Shown piece after piece: positions 49,981 to 61,884 of a DNA stretch of 64,000 nucleotides. The translations under genes were made by a program, and so were the position numbers. The stretch's first letter is position 1, and each line of letters starts with the position of its first letter. Source of the stretch: an uncultured Prevotellaceae bacterium. Its GTDB lineage: Bacteria; Bacteroidota; Bacteroidia; Bacteroidales; Bacteroidaceae. Below the pieces are notes generated by a model, which saw only the letters and a program-made list of their open reading frames with translations, had not been told where the DNA came from and did no database searches. The DNA lies in the NCBI GenBank assembly GCA_946415365.1, contig CAMKSE010000001.1:62001-126000 (forward strand), in the 5' to 3' direction.

Positions 49981-51702
49981 TTACTGCTCCGAAGGTTTGA
50001 TGTCCTCAATCTGCAACTGAACCTCGCTACGCTTGTAGATATTGTCTTCAATGGTGTAAACGATATCAAACGAACGCTTCGACTTGATGAACCTTACCGA
50101 ATCGCTCTGTCCGAAGGCAATACCGTTGAGCACGTTGCTCGACTTGGAGTCGACCAGCTCCAGCTTGATGTGTTCCTGCTGTCGGCCGACAACCTTCGAC
50201 GTGCCGTAATCATAGACGTTACGTGTGCAGAAGATGGGCTTGGGATTGTCAGGACCGTGAGGGGCCAGTTTCTTCAGGTCGTTATGGAGTTTCTTGGTCA
50301 CATCCTTGAAGTCAATGACGGCATTGATATCGAGGGTGGCTTCCGTCTGTTCGGGGAGGATATGCTCATCGACATACTTCTGGAAGCGCCTGCGGAATTC
50401 GGGGATGTTCTCTATCTTCAGTGAGAGGCCAACGGCATATGTGTGGCCGCCGAAATTCTCCAACAAGTCGCGGCAACTCTTGATAGCATCATAGATGTCG
50501 TAACCTGCCACGCTGCGCGCGGAACCAGTGGCGATGTCATTGAACTTCGTGAGCACCACCGTAGGACGGTAGTAGAACTCCGTCAGGCGCGAGGCAACGA
50601 TGCCTATGACACCCTTCTTCCAGTTCTCGTCGTAGAGCACGATACTCGACGGATGGTCCTGGTTCACGAGCTTCTCCACAATCAGGTTGGCCTCCTCGGT
50701 CATCTGTTTGTCAACATCCTTGCGCTGCTCGTTGTACTCGTTGATGAGATGTGCCTCTGTCAAGGCCTTGGCAAGATCGCGCTCCACCAGCAGGTCGACA
50801 GCTTCCTTACCGTTCTGCATTCGTCCTGAGGCATTGATACGGGGACCAATCTTGAAAACAATGTCATTCATTGTGATTTCACGTCCCGTCAGTCCGCAGA
50901 TATCGCAGATGGCCTTCAGTCCTGTGGAGGGGTTTGTGTTCAGTTGTTTCAAACCGTGATAGGCCAGTATGCGATTCTCACCCATGATGGGCACAATATC
51001 GGCCGCAATACTCACTGCACAGAAGTCGAGTAGGGGAATGAGTTTTGAGAAAGGAATGCCGTTGTTCTTGGCAAACGCCTGCATGAACTTGAATCCCACA
51101 CCACATCCGCAGAGATCCTTGAAAGGATAGGTGGAGTCGGTTCGTTTCGGATTGAGAGTGGCCACAGCGTCGGGCAATTCGTCGTCCGGCACATGGTGGT
51201 CGCAGATAATAAAATCAATACCCAATCGCTTGGCATAGGCAATCTCTGAGATTGCCTTGATGCCGCAGTCGAGCACGATTATCAGTTTAATTCCCTGTTC
51301 TGCTGCATAGTCCAATGCCTTGATACTGACACCATAACCCTCCTCATAGCGATCGGGGATATAGTATTCAATATTGGAATAGAACTGTTGCAGAAACTTG
51401 TAGACCAAAGCTACCGCCGTACATCCATCAACGTCGTAGTCACCGTAGACCATAATGCGCTCTTTGCGCCCCATAGCATCATTCAGCCTGTCAACCGCCA
51501 CGTCCATGTCGTTCATCAAGAACGGGTCTATCAGTTCGTTTAACATCGGACGAAAGAATCGCTTTGCCGCACTCTCCGTCTTGATGCCCCGCTGAATGAG
51601 CAGGTCTGCGAGGATCGGACTCATGCCGATCTTCTCTCCCAGCTCCTTAGCCGCCGTCTGTTGTTCTGATGTAGGTGGTTCGTAATTCCATTTGAAATGC
51701 AT
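49981..51702 (-). CDS. recJ: Single-stranded-DNA-specific exonuclease RecJ
   Basis: 573 residues, DHH family. Metal motifs VYGDYDVDGCTA (near 84), LDCGIKA, ICDHHVPDD and GPRINASGR (DHHA1 domain) are all in place, with the OB-fold C-terminus. Degrades ssDNA 5' to 3' in RecF-type recombination and mismatch repair. It forms an operon with recQ, which supplies the unwinding, from the promoter at 51791. Confidence 0.95.
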   Translation of the reverse strand: MHFKWNYEPPTSEQQTAAKELGEKIGMSPILADLLIQRGIKTESAAKRFFRPMLNELIDPFLMNDMDVAVDRLNDAMGRKERIMVYGDYDVDGCTAVALVYKFLQQFYSNIEYYIPDRYEEGYGVSIKALDYAAEQGIKLIIVLDCGIKAISEIAYAKRLGIDFIICDHHVPDDELPDAVATLNPKRTDSTYPFKDLCGCGVGFKFMQAFAKNNGIPFSKLIPLLDFCAVSIAADIVPIMGENRILAYHGLKQLNTNPSTGLKAICDICGLTGREITMNDIVFKIGPRINASGRMQNGKEAVDLLVERDLAKALTEAHLINEYNEQRKDVDKQMTEEANLIVEKLVNQDHPSSIVLYDENWKKGVIGIVASRLTEFYYRPTVVLTKFNDIATGSARSVAGYDIYDAIKSCRDLLENFGGHTYAVGLSLKIENIPEFRRRFQKYVDEHILPEQTEATLDINAVIDFKDVTKKLHNDLKKLAPHGPDNPKPIFCTRNVYDYGTSKVVGRQQEHIKLELVDSKSSNVLNGIAFGQSDSVRFIKSKRSFDIVYTIEDNIYKRSEVQLQIEDIKPSEQ

Positions 51703-51790
51703 TAAATATATTATTTTTTATTCTATTCGCTTTGGTCACATATACCGCTGTTGATGGCTCAAAAAGGGCCTATTACGGCAATATAGCGCC

Positions 51791-51798
51791 CAAAGGTA
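51791..51798 (-). promoter_or_regulatory. -7 box of recJ-recQ
   Basis: TACCTTTG on the minus strand, about 88 bases before the recJ ATG. No clear -33. The leader contains nothing recognised. Confidence 0.55.
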
Positions 51799-51864
51799 AG
51801 CATAAAAAATGAAATAACCGCACAAAACCCTCAAAATTTAACATATTTATAAATAAGAACACAT

Positions 51865-51900
51865 AAAAATGCAGCGCATCCTTGATGGAGAATGCGCTGC
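51865..51900 (-). terminator. Terminator of the C1 peptidase gene
   Basis: On the minus strand GCAGCGCATT pairs with ATGCGCTGC (plus 51871-51900) and is followed by TTTTT (plus 51865-51869). Confidence 0.85.
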
Positions 51901-51929
51901 CGTATGATTGTAACTATTTGTGAACAGCC

Positions 51930-53135
51930 TTAGATACCGAGCTTCTTACGTATCTCAGCGGGGATGGCGTTCTTGTTGATGAGGAAATCCATCGTGTTGG
52001 CGGCGATGAAGGCCTTGGTCATGTACCAAATGCCCTTGTAGTCGCCGGACTCGCCCCAGGAGTTCTGCACCATGTAATACTCTTTTCCGTTCTGGTCCTT
52101 GGCCACACCGAAGATGTGCATGCCGTGGTCGTCGGTCAGTTCCCAGTTGTCGAAACGCTCCTGGCGCATCTCCTGTGTCGGTACGATCTCAGGCACGGTG
52201 CAACCCAAGGAGTCGATAATGTTGCGCTTCTTCTCGGCAGCCAGTTTCAGCCAGCGGGCCATGTCGCTGCCGGCGAGACTCTGGGCGGCCTTGCCATCGA
52301 CGGCGTAAGCCAGACCCTTGCGGGTGAAGCCCTCTTCCGACACGTCGCCGCCCCAGGCTACGGTATAGCCGTTGTCAATGGCGTTGTCGATGATCTGCAT
52401 CATCTCGTCCATCGGCACGTTGTAGCTCAGCGGGAAGCGCCAGTTGTCCTGTACCTCCACAGCGAAGGCTGAATAGAAGGGATGGTGGGTGTAACTAGTG
52501 ATGGAGACATAGTCATTGAGGTTGATGCCGAGACTCTCCATGAACGTCTTCGGGGTGTATTTCTTTCCCTCGTAGGTGAACTCTTCCGGGCACTTGCCGA
52601 GGTAGGCGTCGAGGATACCTTGCAGACCCACCTTCCACTGGTTGGAGATCTTCCTAGCATCGCTCTTGGCAATGGCTGCCACATAGGGCTCCAACAATGA
52701 GAAGAACTCGTTGAAGTTGTTCAGGGAGTCACCATAGAGTGAGCCGGGGAAGGGCATCGCCTCCAGCGGACAGATACCGTGGTTCTTCAGCGTGGAGAGC
52801 ACATCCTCGGCAGAACCGCCCTGTGCGAACTGGCAGTCACCGTGATAGCGTACCACCTGGATGGCGCGCTCCATATAGGTCTTGTTGGCCACAAAGGCTT
52901 CGCAAAGGGTGTAACGCTTACCTGTAGCTTTCAGGATCTCGGCCTCGAAGAACGAGAGGGTGGAGTAGTCCCAGCAGGTACCCGAACGGTTCTGGTCCTT
53001 GATGGTGGTGATGGGGAGTTCCTTGATAACGGTAAAGACGGGCTTGTTAGCGTCTTTGGCAGCTTCCTTCTTCTTGGCTGCCGATGCACTGAGGGCTATC
53101 ATAGCCATGAGTACAAAAGTTAAAATCTTCTTCAT
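51930..53135 (-). CDS. Exported C1-family cysteine peptidase (bleomycin hydrolase-like)
   Basis: 401 residues with signal peptide (ASASA, about 20). Papain-type residues: Cys54 in GTCWDYS, the His in DDHGMHIFG, and the Asn in MVQNSWGES. The length and inserts (for example TPKTFMESLGINLNDYV) match aminopeptidase C/bleomycin hydrolase relatives of Bacteroidetes. It trims peptides in the periplasm or at the surface. 48 bases downstream of the M24 peptidase gene, with a short repeat between. Confidence 0.9.
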   Translation of the reverse strand: MKKILTFVLMAMIALSASAAKKKEAAKDANKPVFTVIKELPITTIKDQNRSGTCWDYSTLSFFEAEILKATGKRYTLCEAFVANKTYMERAIQVVRYHGDCQFAQGGSAEDVLSTLKNHGICPLEAMPFPGSLYGDSLNNFNEFFSLLEPYVAAIAKSDARKISNQWKVGLQGILDAYLGKCPEEFTYEGKKYTPKTFMESLGINLNDYVSITSYTHHPFYSAFAVEVQDNWRFPLSYNVPMDEMMQIIDNAIDNGYTVAWGGDVSEEGFTRKGLAYAVDGKAAQSLAGSDMARWLKLAAEKKRNIIDSLGCTVPEIVPTQEMRQERFDNWELTDDHGMHIFGVAKDQNGKEYYMVQNSWGESGDYKGIWYMTKAFIAANTMDFLINKNAIPAEIRKKLGI

Positions 53136-53149
53136 AATTTTATTATTTT

Positions 53150-53180
53150 CTGAGTAATCTGAGTATTCTGAGTAATCTGA
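53150..53180. repeat. CTGAGTAATCTGAGTATT repeat
   Basis: Three imperfect units of CTGAGTAAT between two peptidase genes. Degenerate copies occur at 8410-8430 (CTGAGTAATCCGAGTACTCTGA) and 47998-48015. It is too short and spacerless for a CRISPR. Confidence 0.6.
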
Positions 53181-53183
53181 TCA

Positions 53184-54584
53184 TTATTTCCCTGCTGCCA
53201 TGAAGGCCTCAAGTTCCTGGGGATGGTAGGGGATGCGCTTTATGCCGAGGAAACGACAACCGTCTTTCGTAATGAGGATATCGTCCTCGATGCGGATGCC
53301 GCCGAAGTCCTTGTAGGTCTCCAGCTTGTCGAAGTTCAGGAACTCCTTGCAATGTCCGCTGGCCTTCCAGTCATCGATCAGGGCGGGGATGAAGTAGATG
53401 CCTGGCTCGTCGGTCAGCACAAAACCTTCCTCCAATCTCCGACCCATACGCAGACAGTTAGTACCGAACTGTTCCAGGTTCGGACGCGTCTCCTCGTCGA
53501 AGCCCACGTAGATCTGTCCCAGTCCCTCCATATCGTGGACGTCCATACCCATCATGTGTCCTAAGCCGTGAGGCAGGAACATGGCGTGAGCACCTGCTGC
53601 AACAGCCTCATCGGTGTCACCTTTCATCAGACCGAGCTCTTTCAGGCTCTCTGTCATCAGACGGCATACCGCAAAGTGGACATCCATATATTTCACACCT
53701 GGCTTGGCTACTTCGAGCACATAGTCGTGACAGGCTTCCACAATACTGTAAATCTCTAATTGACGCTCTGTGAACTTTCCTGTGACGGGCATCGTACGAG
53801 TATTGTCAGAACAGTAGTCGTCCAGTTCACACCCAGCGTCGCAGAGCGCAAGACGACCTGCTTCGAGCTTGGCGTCAGAGGGGTTGCCGTGCATGATCTC
53901 ACCGTGTTGAGAGAAGATGGTTGCGAAGCTGACACCCTGAGCAAGACTGCGGGCAATACCGTCCACCTGACCACCTACGTAACGTTCTGTGATGCCGGGA
54001 CGTATAAGACGCTGGGCAGTCGTATGCATGGTATAGCCCACGTCACAGGCACGTTCAATGGCTTCAATTTCCTGTAACTCTTTGGTTGAACGCATCTTCA
54101 CAACTGCCTGAATCAGAGGAAGTGACGCCTTCGTCTTCTGCTCGTCAGGATAAATACCTAACAGATCCATGATCTGAATCTTCGTATCGAAACGGTAAGG
54201 CGGCAAGAAGTGGATGGTCCTGTGTGTTGCAGAAGCACGGCTGCATACCTCACTAAGCACCTTTATAGGGGCGGTTCTGGTAATACCCACTTCTGCGGCG
54301 AGGTCTGCTACGGACGGGGTGTAGCCAATCCATACGATATCCTCCACATCGATGTCGTCGCCGAAGAGCCATTCTTCATCGTTATCGATGTCAATCACAC
54401 CCACCAGACCGTCGCGATGCTGTCCGAAGTAGTACAGGAATGAAGAATCCTGTCGCATCGGGGCATATGAGTTGGCAGGATAGTTAGCCGGAGCCTCATT
54501 GTTACCAAAGAGGATAATCACTCCTTTGCCGACAAGTTTCTTCAACTCAGTACGGCGATGAATGTATGTTTCCTTACTAAACAT
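53184..54584 (-). CDS. pepP: Xaa-Pro aminopeptidase (M24 family)
   Basis: 466 residues: N-terminal creatinase-like domain (1-165) and C-terminal pita-bread domain with the five metal ligands in CDAGCELDDYCSDNTR (Asp, Asp), LPHGLGHMMGMDVHD (His), DEPGIYF (Glu) and IRIEDDILIT (Glu). Cleaves N-terminal residues linked to proline in the cytosol. Own -7 box at 54622. Confidence 0.93.
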   Translation of the reverse strand: MFSKETYIHRRTELKKLVGKGVIILFGNNEAPANYPANSYAPMRQDSSFLYYFGQHRDGLVGVIDIDNDEEWLFGDDIDVEDIVWIGYTPSVADLAAEVGITRTAPIKVLSEVCSRASATHRTIHFLPPYRFDTKIQIMDLLGIYPDEQKTKASLPLIQAVVKMRSTKELQEIEAIERACDVGYTMHTTAQRLIRPGITERYVGGQVDGIARSLAQGVSFATIFSQHGEIMHGNPSDAKLEAGRLALCDAGCELDDYCSDNTRTMPVTGKFTERQLEIYSIVEACHDYVLEVAKPGVKYMDVHFAVCRLMTESLKELGLMKGDTDEAVAAGAHAMFLPHGLGHMMGMDVHDMEGLGQIYVGFDEETRPNLEQFGTNCLRMGRRLEEGFVLTDEPGIYFIPALIDDWKASGHCKEFLNFDKLETYKDFGGIRIEDDILITKDGCRFLGIKRIPYHPQELEAFMAAGK

Positions 54585-54621
54585 AAAGTCTTAAATGTAT
54601 TCTTTGTAACTATTTTGAGGG

Positions 54622-54629
54622 CAAAGATA
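54622..54629 (-). promoter_or_regulatory. -7 box of the M24 peptidase gene
   Basis: TATCTTTG on the minus strand, 37 bases before the ATG. Confidence 0.6.
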
Positions 54630-54670
54630 CATATTATTTATTAAAATGCATAACCTTCATGTCATTTTTT

Positions 54671-54685
54671 TGCATTATTTATGCA
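54671..54685. repeat. Small palindrome TGCAT-TATTT-ATGCA
   Basis: Inverted repeat midway between the divergent promoters of the M24 peptidase and trpS. It could be an operator; no further evidence. Confidence 0.3.
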
Positions 54686-54735
54686 GGGAGGCGGAAAATT
54701 GTGTCCTTATGTTCTTCTGTCTGAAAAAAAAGTAC

Positions 54736-54743
54736 TACCTTTG
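54736..54743 (+). promoter_or_regulatory. -7 box of trpS
   Basis: TACCTTTG, 34 bases before the trpS ATG. The -33 element is not clear. Confidence 0.65.
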
Positions 54744-54777
54744 CACAAAAATTTGAAAACAAAGACTAAGAAATACA

Positions 54778-55866
54778 ATGGGAAAAGTAATATTGACCGG
54801 TGACCGCCCCACCGGAAAACTCCACTTAGGACACTATGTCGGTTCGCTCCGCCGTCGTGTCGAATTGCAGAATCAGGGCGACTATGACCGTATGTTTGTG
54901 TTCATGGCCGATGTACAGGCTTTGACCGATAATGCCGACAACCCCGAGAAAATTCGTCAGAACATCATAGAGGTGGCTCTCGACTATCTCGCAGCCGGTC
55001 TCGACCCGGAGAAGTGTGTGCTTTTCATCCAGAGTCAGATTCCTGAATTGGCAGAACTTACTACCTATCTGATGAACCTCGTGTCAGTGAGCCGTGTACA
55101 GCGTAATCCGACGGTGAAGACGGAGGTGAAGATGCGTGGCTTCGAGGGTGAGAGCATCCCCTTGGGTTTCTTCTGCTACCCTGTGTCGCAGGCTGCCGAC
55201 ATCACACTCTTCAAAGCTACCACCGTTCCTGCTGGTGAGGATCAGGAGCCGATGCTCGAAGTGACTCGCGAGTTGGTGCGTCGTTTCAATCAGATTTATG
55301 CTGAGGTGCTGGTAGAGCCGAACATCCTGTTGCCTGAGAATCTGACGGCCCGTCGTCTACCAGGTACGGATGGTAAGGAGAAGATGTCGAAGTCGTTAGG
55401 CAACTGCATCTACCTCTCCGATACGGCTGATGACGTGTGGCAGAAGGTGCGCTCGATGTATACCGATCCTGAGCATATCAACCTCAACGATCCCGGTCAT
55501 GTGGAGGGCAACGCCGTCTTTACCTATCTCGACGCCTTCTCATGTGATGCTGACTTTGCTGAGTTCTGGCCTGAGTACCAGAATCTCGACGAACTGAAGG
55601 ACCACTACCGTCGCGGCGGTCTTGGCGATATGAAGTGTAAGAAGTTCCTGAATCAGGTGCTGAATAAGTTTCTCGAGCCCATGCGCCTGCGTCGTGCTGA
55701 GTTTGAAAAGGATATTCCGGAAATCTACAACATCCTGAAGAAGGGTACTGAACAGGCCCGTGAGGTGGGAGCCCAGACGATGGACGAGGTGCGTAAGGCG
55801 ATGCGGATTGATTATTTCAACGATACCGAACTCATTCGCCAACAAGCAGAGAAATACGCAAAATAA
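54778..55866 (+). CDS. trpS: Tryptophan--tRNA ligase
   Basis: Class I aminoacyl-tRNA synthetase of 362 residues that charges tRNA-Trp. The ATP motifs are HLGH (16-19) in [17 protein letters not shown] and KMSKS (202-206). No duplicated or fused domain. Single gene with its own promoter and terminator. Confidence 0.96.
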   Translation: MGKVILTGDRPTGKLHLGHYVGSLRRRVELQNQGDYDRMFVFMADVQALTDNADNPEKIRQNIIEVALDYLAAGLDPEKCVLFIQSQIPELAELTTYLMNLVSVSRVQRNPTVKTEVKMRGFEGESIPLGFFCYPVSQAADITLFKATTVPAGEDQEPMLEVTRELVRRFNQIYAEVLVEPNILLPENLTARRLPGTDGKEKMSKSLGNCIYLSDTADDVWQKVRSMYTDPEHINLNDPGHVEGNAVFTYLDAFSCDADFAEFWPEYQNLDELKDHYRRGGLGDMKCKKFLNQVLNKFLEPMRLRRAEFEKDIPEIYNILKKGTEQAREVGAQTMDEVRKAMRIDYFNDTELIRQQAEKYAK

Positions 55867-55870
55867 TAAC

Positions 55871-55892
55871 AGCGCCGTTTGGCGCTTTTTTA
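55871..55892 (+). terminator. Terminator of trpS
   Basis: AGCGCC (55871-55876) pairs with GGCGCT (55881-55886) around GTTT, followed by a T-run. The trmD stop codon lies in the T-run, so the convergent genes nearly touch. Confidence 0.88.
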
Positions 55893-56564
55893 TTTTAGCA
55901 AATCAGGTCTGAGGCGTCGGGTGCGCTCCATGGCTTGGTCGAGTTCCCATTCGCGAATCTTCGCCTCATTCCCACTGAGGAGGATTTCCGGCACCTTCCA
56001 ACCTTTATAGTCGGCAGGTCGGGTGTAGATGGGAGCGGCGAGGATATCGTCCTGGAAACAGTCGGAGAGGGCAGATTGTTCGTCACCGATGACACCAGGA
56101 ACCACACGAACCACAGCATCGGCAATCATCGCAGCTACTAGTTCACCACCCGTCAGCACGAAATCGCCAATGGAGATCTCACGGGTGATGAGGTGGTCGC
56201 GGATGCGCTGGTCAATACCTTTGTAGTGGCCTGCGAGAATGATGAGATTGCCTTTGAGCGAGAGTTCGTTGGCTATATGCTGGTTGAAGCGCTCTCCGTC
56301 AGGAGATGTGAAGATCACCTCGTCGTAATCCCGTTCAGCTTTCAAAGCCGTGATACAGCGGTCTATTGGTTCACACTGCATGACCATTCCTGCCGAGCCA
56401 CCGTATGGGTAGTCATCGACACGACGCCACTTGTCGAGGGTGTAATCACGCAGGTTGTGCAGGCGAATCTCTGCCAGTCCTTTCTTTTCGGCACGTGCCA
56501 GGATGGACTCATGGACAAAGCCCTCGAGCATCTCCGGCAATACTGTGATGATGTCTATTCTCAT
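55890..56564 (-). CDS. trmD: tRNA (guanine37-N1)-methyltransferase
   Basis: 224-residue SPOUT methyltransferase that modifies G37 next to the anticodon and prevents frameshifting. The trefoil-knot motifs are intact: [29 protein letters not shown] and [19 protein letters not shown]. Last gene of the PP2C-patatin-trmD run with ATGA overlaps. It is usually found with rpsP/rimM/rplS; none of these is here. Confidence 0.95.
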   Translation of the reverse strand: MRIDIITVLPEMLEGFVHESILARAEKKGLAEIRLHNLRDYTLDKWRRVDDYPYGGSAGMVMQCEPIDRCITALKAERDYDEVIFTSPDGERFNQHIANELSLKGNLIILAGHYKGIDQRIRDHLITREISIGDFVLTGGELVAAMIADAVVRVVPGVIGDEQSALSDCFQDDILAAPIYTRPADYKGWKVPEILLSGNEAKIREWELDQAMERTRRLRPDLLK

Positions 56565-57406
56565 TGGTAGAATTCCTTTAATCTGTCTATATTTCTGAGG
56601 CCAGTATCACGACCCAGTTCATATACCCGCTGCATCTCCTCCGGGTCGTGTGAGATATGTCCGATGGGCAGTTTATCGTCAGGCCTTATGACTATACAGC
56701 GTCCTTCCTGTTCAGCTTGCCGTACATACTCCAATTGGCGGTTGTACATGATGTGTCGCTGATCTAAAGCCTCAATCATTTTAGGATACTTCTTGAGTGC
56801 GATACGCATCAATGGCATCAAGCGGTTGTGCTCCTTAACGTAGCCTTCTGGCTGTGTGAGAATAACCACGTTTCTGCCATAGCCGATGCTTTCAAAGAAT
56901 TTGAGGGGGATAGAGTCTGCTACTCCACCATCAAGCACCTTCATGCCCTCCAACTCCACCACTTTCGAAGCAAGCGGCATAGATGCCGACGCCCGGATCC
57001 AATCATAAGTGAGGTGTGTGCTTTCCTCCAATTTCTTATATACGGGAAGACCAGTCTCCACATCAGTACATACGGCATAGAACTCCATAGGATTCTGCTC
57101 GAAGGCTTTGTCGTCGAACACGTCGTAAATCTTCGGTATGATGTGATAACCAAACTCAGCATTATACAGGTCACCTGTCTTCAGCCACGACAGCCAACTG
57201 CAATAACGTTTATCACGTGCGTACCTTTTATTATATCTTATGGCCCGACCAGACTGTCGCGACTTATAATTACAACCAAAAGCTGCACCAGCAGACACAC
57301 CAATCAGTCCGTCTGGCTCAATGCCTGCCTCCATCATCACATCAAGGATGCCACTGGTGAACAGACCTCGCATCGCTCCGCCTTCCAAAACTAGTCCTTT
57401 TTTCAT
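56561..57406 (-). CDS. Patatin-like phospholipase
   Basis: 281 residues. Oxyanion glycines in [12 protein letters not shown], catalytic Ser38 in GVSAG, and the partner Asp in DGGVADSIP near residue 170. Close to the RssA/YjjU-type bacterial patatins; likely lipid acyl hydrolase in the cytosol. It overlaps both neighbours by 4 bases, so its expression is tied to trmD and the phosphatase. Confidence 0.9.
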   Translation of the reverse strand: MKKGLVLEGGAMRGLFTSGILDVMMEAGIEPDGLIGVSAGAAFGCNYKSRQSGRAIRYNKRYARDKRYCSWLSWLKTGDLYNAEFGYHIIPKIYDVFDDKAFEQNPMEFYAVCTDVETGLPVYKKLEESTHLTYDWIRASASMPLASKVVELEGMKVLDGGVADSIPLKFFESIGYGRNVVILTQPEGYVKEHNRLMPLMRIALKKYPKMIEALDQRHIMYNRQLEYVRQAEQEGRCIVIRPDDKLPIGHISHDPEEMQRVYELGRDTGLRNIDRLKEFYQ

Positions 57407-58224
57407 CCTTGTTCTGTTCTATATTCACACATAGCTATAGTCACATTGTCATATCCACCTCTCTTTAAGGCCGATGAGATTAGATTTTCGCAGCACACCG
57501 CAGGATCATGCACCTTCATGATCTCTTCTATTTCCTGATCCCGGCACATCGTGGTCAGTCCGTCGCTACAAAGCAGGATTATGTCACCGTCATTCATATT
57601 GTAAACGTGACATTCTGGCTGAGCAGCATTGCCAGAATCTCCGAGACAGTGAGTGATAATATTGGCATACGGATGGGTGTGCATATTCTCCGGATTGAGC
57701 TGTCCCATGTCAACGAGTTCCTGAACATAAGAATGGTCACGGGTCAGTTGGATGAGACCACGATGATCGTTATAAACGTAGCAGCGACTGTCTCCGCACC
57801 AACAGATGTAAGCTTTCCCGTTAATAATCCAAGCCATTACAAGCGTGGTGCCCATACCTTTAGTCTCAGGATGAACTCTACTATGATTTAAAATGTTGTT
57901 ATTGGCAACACTGACGGTTTCCTCAATGATTTGGAATATCTGCTCTTCACTGTCACACACTTTCTTGATACGTTCTAAGGTAAACTGGTTCTTAATAGTG
58001 TCTATGGCTATCGCGGAAGCCACTTCTCCTGCCATCATTCCTCCCATGCCATCAGCAACCACAGCCAACACACCATATTTATCAAGATTGACCTCCAAAG
58101 CAGTTTTTTGCGAATGCCAGTCTGCGGAATCGAAGTTGCTGCATAGAATGAAGCTGTCTTCATTGTTGCTTCTTACATAACCGACGTGAGTGTCCGCAGC
58201 TATTTTAATGGTGGCCTTTATCAT
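57403..58224 (-). CDS. PP2C-family serine/threonine protein phosphatase
   Basis: 273 residues. Metal-dependent phosphatase motifs: HVGYVRSNNEDSF (N-terminal Asp/Glu), AVVADGMGGMMAGEVAS, GMGTTLVMAWI, CWCGDSRCYV, LTRDHS, LLCSDGLTTMCRD and YDNVTI. Soluble, no fused domain. No Ser/Thr kinase gene is adjacent. First gene of its operon with a full promoter at 58256-58286. Confidence 0.93.
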   Translation of the reverse strand: MIKATIKIAADTHVGYVRSNNEDSFILCSNFDSADWHSQKTALEVNLDKYGVLAVVADGMGGMMAGEVASAIAIDTIKNQFTLERIKKVCDSEEQIFQIIEETVSVANNNILNHSRVHPETKGMGTTLVMAWIINGKAYICWCGDSRCYVYNDHRGLIQLTRDHSYVQELVDMGQLNPENMHTHPYANIITHCLGDSGNAAQPECHVYNMNDGDIILLCSDGLTTMCRDQEIEEIMKVHDPAVCCENLISSALKRGGYDNVTIAMCEYRTEQG

Positions 58225-58255
58225 TATATCCGTATGTTGAGTGACTTTCTGGGTG

Positions 58256-58286
58256 CAAAATTACGAAAAGTCGAGCGCAAAACAAA
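58256..58286 (-). promoter_or_regulatory. Promoter of the PP2C-patatin-trmD operon
   Basis: On the minus strand TTTG (plus 58283-58286), a 19-base spacer and TAATTTTG (plus 58256-58263). Leader about 30 bases. Confidence 0.7.
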
Positions 58287-58326
58287 GAAACTCGTTTCTT
58301 TTTTTGCCGAGACGGAGTAATTTCGC

Positions 58327-58343
58327 CATCTTTGATGGCAAAG
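58327..58343. repeat. Hairpins in the divergent gap before 58447
   Basis: GCCATC-TTT-GATGGC (58329-58343 region) and, just left of it, AAAGAAAC/GTTTCTTT (58284-58301) with a T-run. They may separate the two divergent transcription units; nothing else is seen in 58225-58431. Confidence 0.4.
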
Positions 58344-58431
58344 TTACAAAAAAACAATCAATGAAGCAAGTTTTCAGGATTATTCGAAATTAAAATAGTG
58401 CTAAATATTTCGTTATGTCAATTATTTGCAC

Positions 58432-58439
58432 TACCTTTG
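58432..58439 (+). promoter_or_regulatory. -7 box 7 bases before the start codon
   Basis: TACCTTTG followed by CACGCAA and ATG. The longer open frame would begin inside the box, so the mRNA is probably leaderless or nearly so. Confidence 0.65.
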
Positions 58440-58446
58440 CACGCAA

Positions 58447-59442
58447 ATGAAGACATTATTGTTATTTGCACTCTTTTCCCTTTCATTTGCAGGTGTCTTT
58501 GCACAGGCCTCTGCAGATGCAAAGAGCATATCTATGATGGGGGTTCCTTTGGAGGGACCTGATTCCGTGTTTATGCCGGCGCTGGAAGCAGCGGGCTTCG
58601 TACAAGTTCATCCAGAGGAGCCTGAGCCTGACACCTATTATTTCGAAGGTGATTTCTACGGCATTAAGTCATCGATGATTGTCACCATCAACGAGCGTAC
58701 CAAGATGTTTTCAGATGCGATGGTCACCTGTGGTCCTTACCGCACTAACGACCTCTATGACCGTAATCAGAAATATCTTATCGGACGACTTCAGCGGGAA
58801 TGGGGTAACTTCAAGGCCAAGGGTGACGGCTCGCTCTACAAACTCAACAGCTACGGCTACATACAGCAGTCAACATCCCTTGACGAACAAGGCCGACACT
58901 CCATCCGCTACTACTATCTTAATTCGTCGCCCTATTACAAGGATGTCGCAAATATGGGGCTGAAGGGACAGGTTCAGGAGGTCATCACGAGTAATCCTGT
59001 TATTGAGAACGACATCGAGCACTTTGATGAGACCGGACGTCTGGAGAATGACGAACTGGTGCAGCGTGAGTACAACGCCCAAGGCTATCTTATCAGGGCC
59101 GCCATGAAAGAGAAGACAGGCGGCTACAGCCAACTCACCTACGAGTACGCTGACGATGGTTGTCTGATGAAACGTACACTATTGAACTCCACTTCAGGAC
59201 TACGCTCCGTTTATGAATACCGCTATAACGGCAGCAATGAGATCTCACAACTGAGCATGAAGGTGTTCAACAAGGAAAATGAGTGCATCATCTCCATCAA
59301 CACGAAAAACGACTACTCCGAGCGTGACGACAATGACAACTGGACGCAGAACAAGATGCAGCTCACTTTTTGGGAGAAAGGTCAGCGTACCCAGATACAG
59401 ACGGTTGAACAAATGAGAACCATCAGTTATTGGGACGAATAA
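58447..59442 (+). CDS. Exported protein with YD-like beta repeats
   Basis: 331 residues, signal peptide ending VFAQ (20). The first half is unrecognised; the second half shows strands of the form ...EYNAQGYLIRAAM..., ...LTYEYADDGCLMKRT... and ...VYEYRYNGSNEI..., similar in pattern to YD/RHS-type or DUF4595-like repeats. It is likely periplasmic or surface-exposed. ATG 58447 is set by the signal peptide. Its 3' end is one base from the convergent ligA. Function unknown. Confidence 0.7.
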   Translation: MKTLLLFALFSLSFAGVFAQASADAKSISMMGVPLEGPDSVFMPALEAAGFVQVHPEEPEPDTYYFEGDFYGIKSSMIVTINERTKMFSDAMVTCGPYRTNDLYDRNQKYLIGRLQREWGNFKAKGDGSLYKLNSYGYIQQSTSLDEQGRHSIRYYYLNSSPYYKDVANMGLKGQVQEVITSNPVIENDIEHFDETGRLENDELVQREYNAQGYLIRAAMKEKTGGYSQLTYEYADDGCLMKRTLLNSTSGLRSVYEYRYNGSNEISQLSMKVFNKENECIISINTKNDYSERDDNDNWTQNKMQLTFWEKGQRTQIQTVEQMRTISYWDE

Positions 59443-59443
59443 A

Positions 59444-61811
<2,368 letters not shown>

Positions 61812-61884
61812 ATAATATTAGTTTTTTAATTGTAAATCGATCAAAGACCTGTCCCTTTGATCTATTTCAATCTCCTAATGCTTT

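Noticed and set aside
53150..53180. Possible CRISPR repeat between peptidase genes
   Set aside because: Only three 9-12 base units with no unique spacers.
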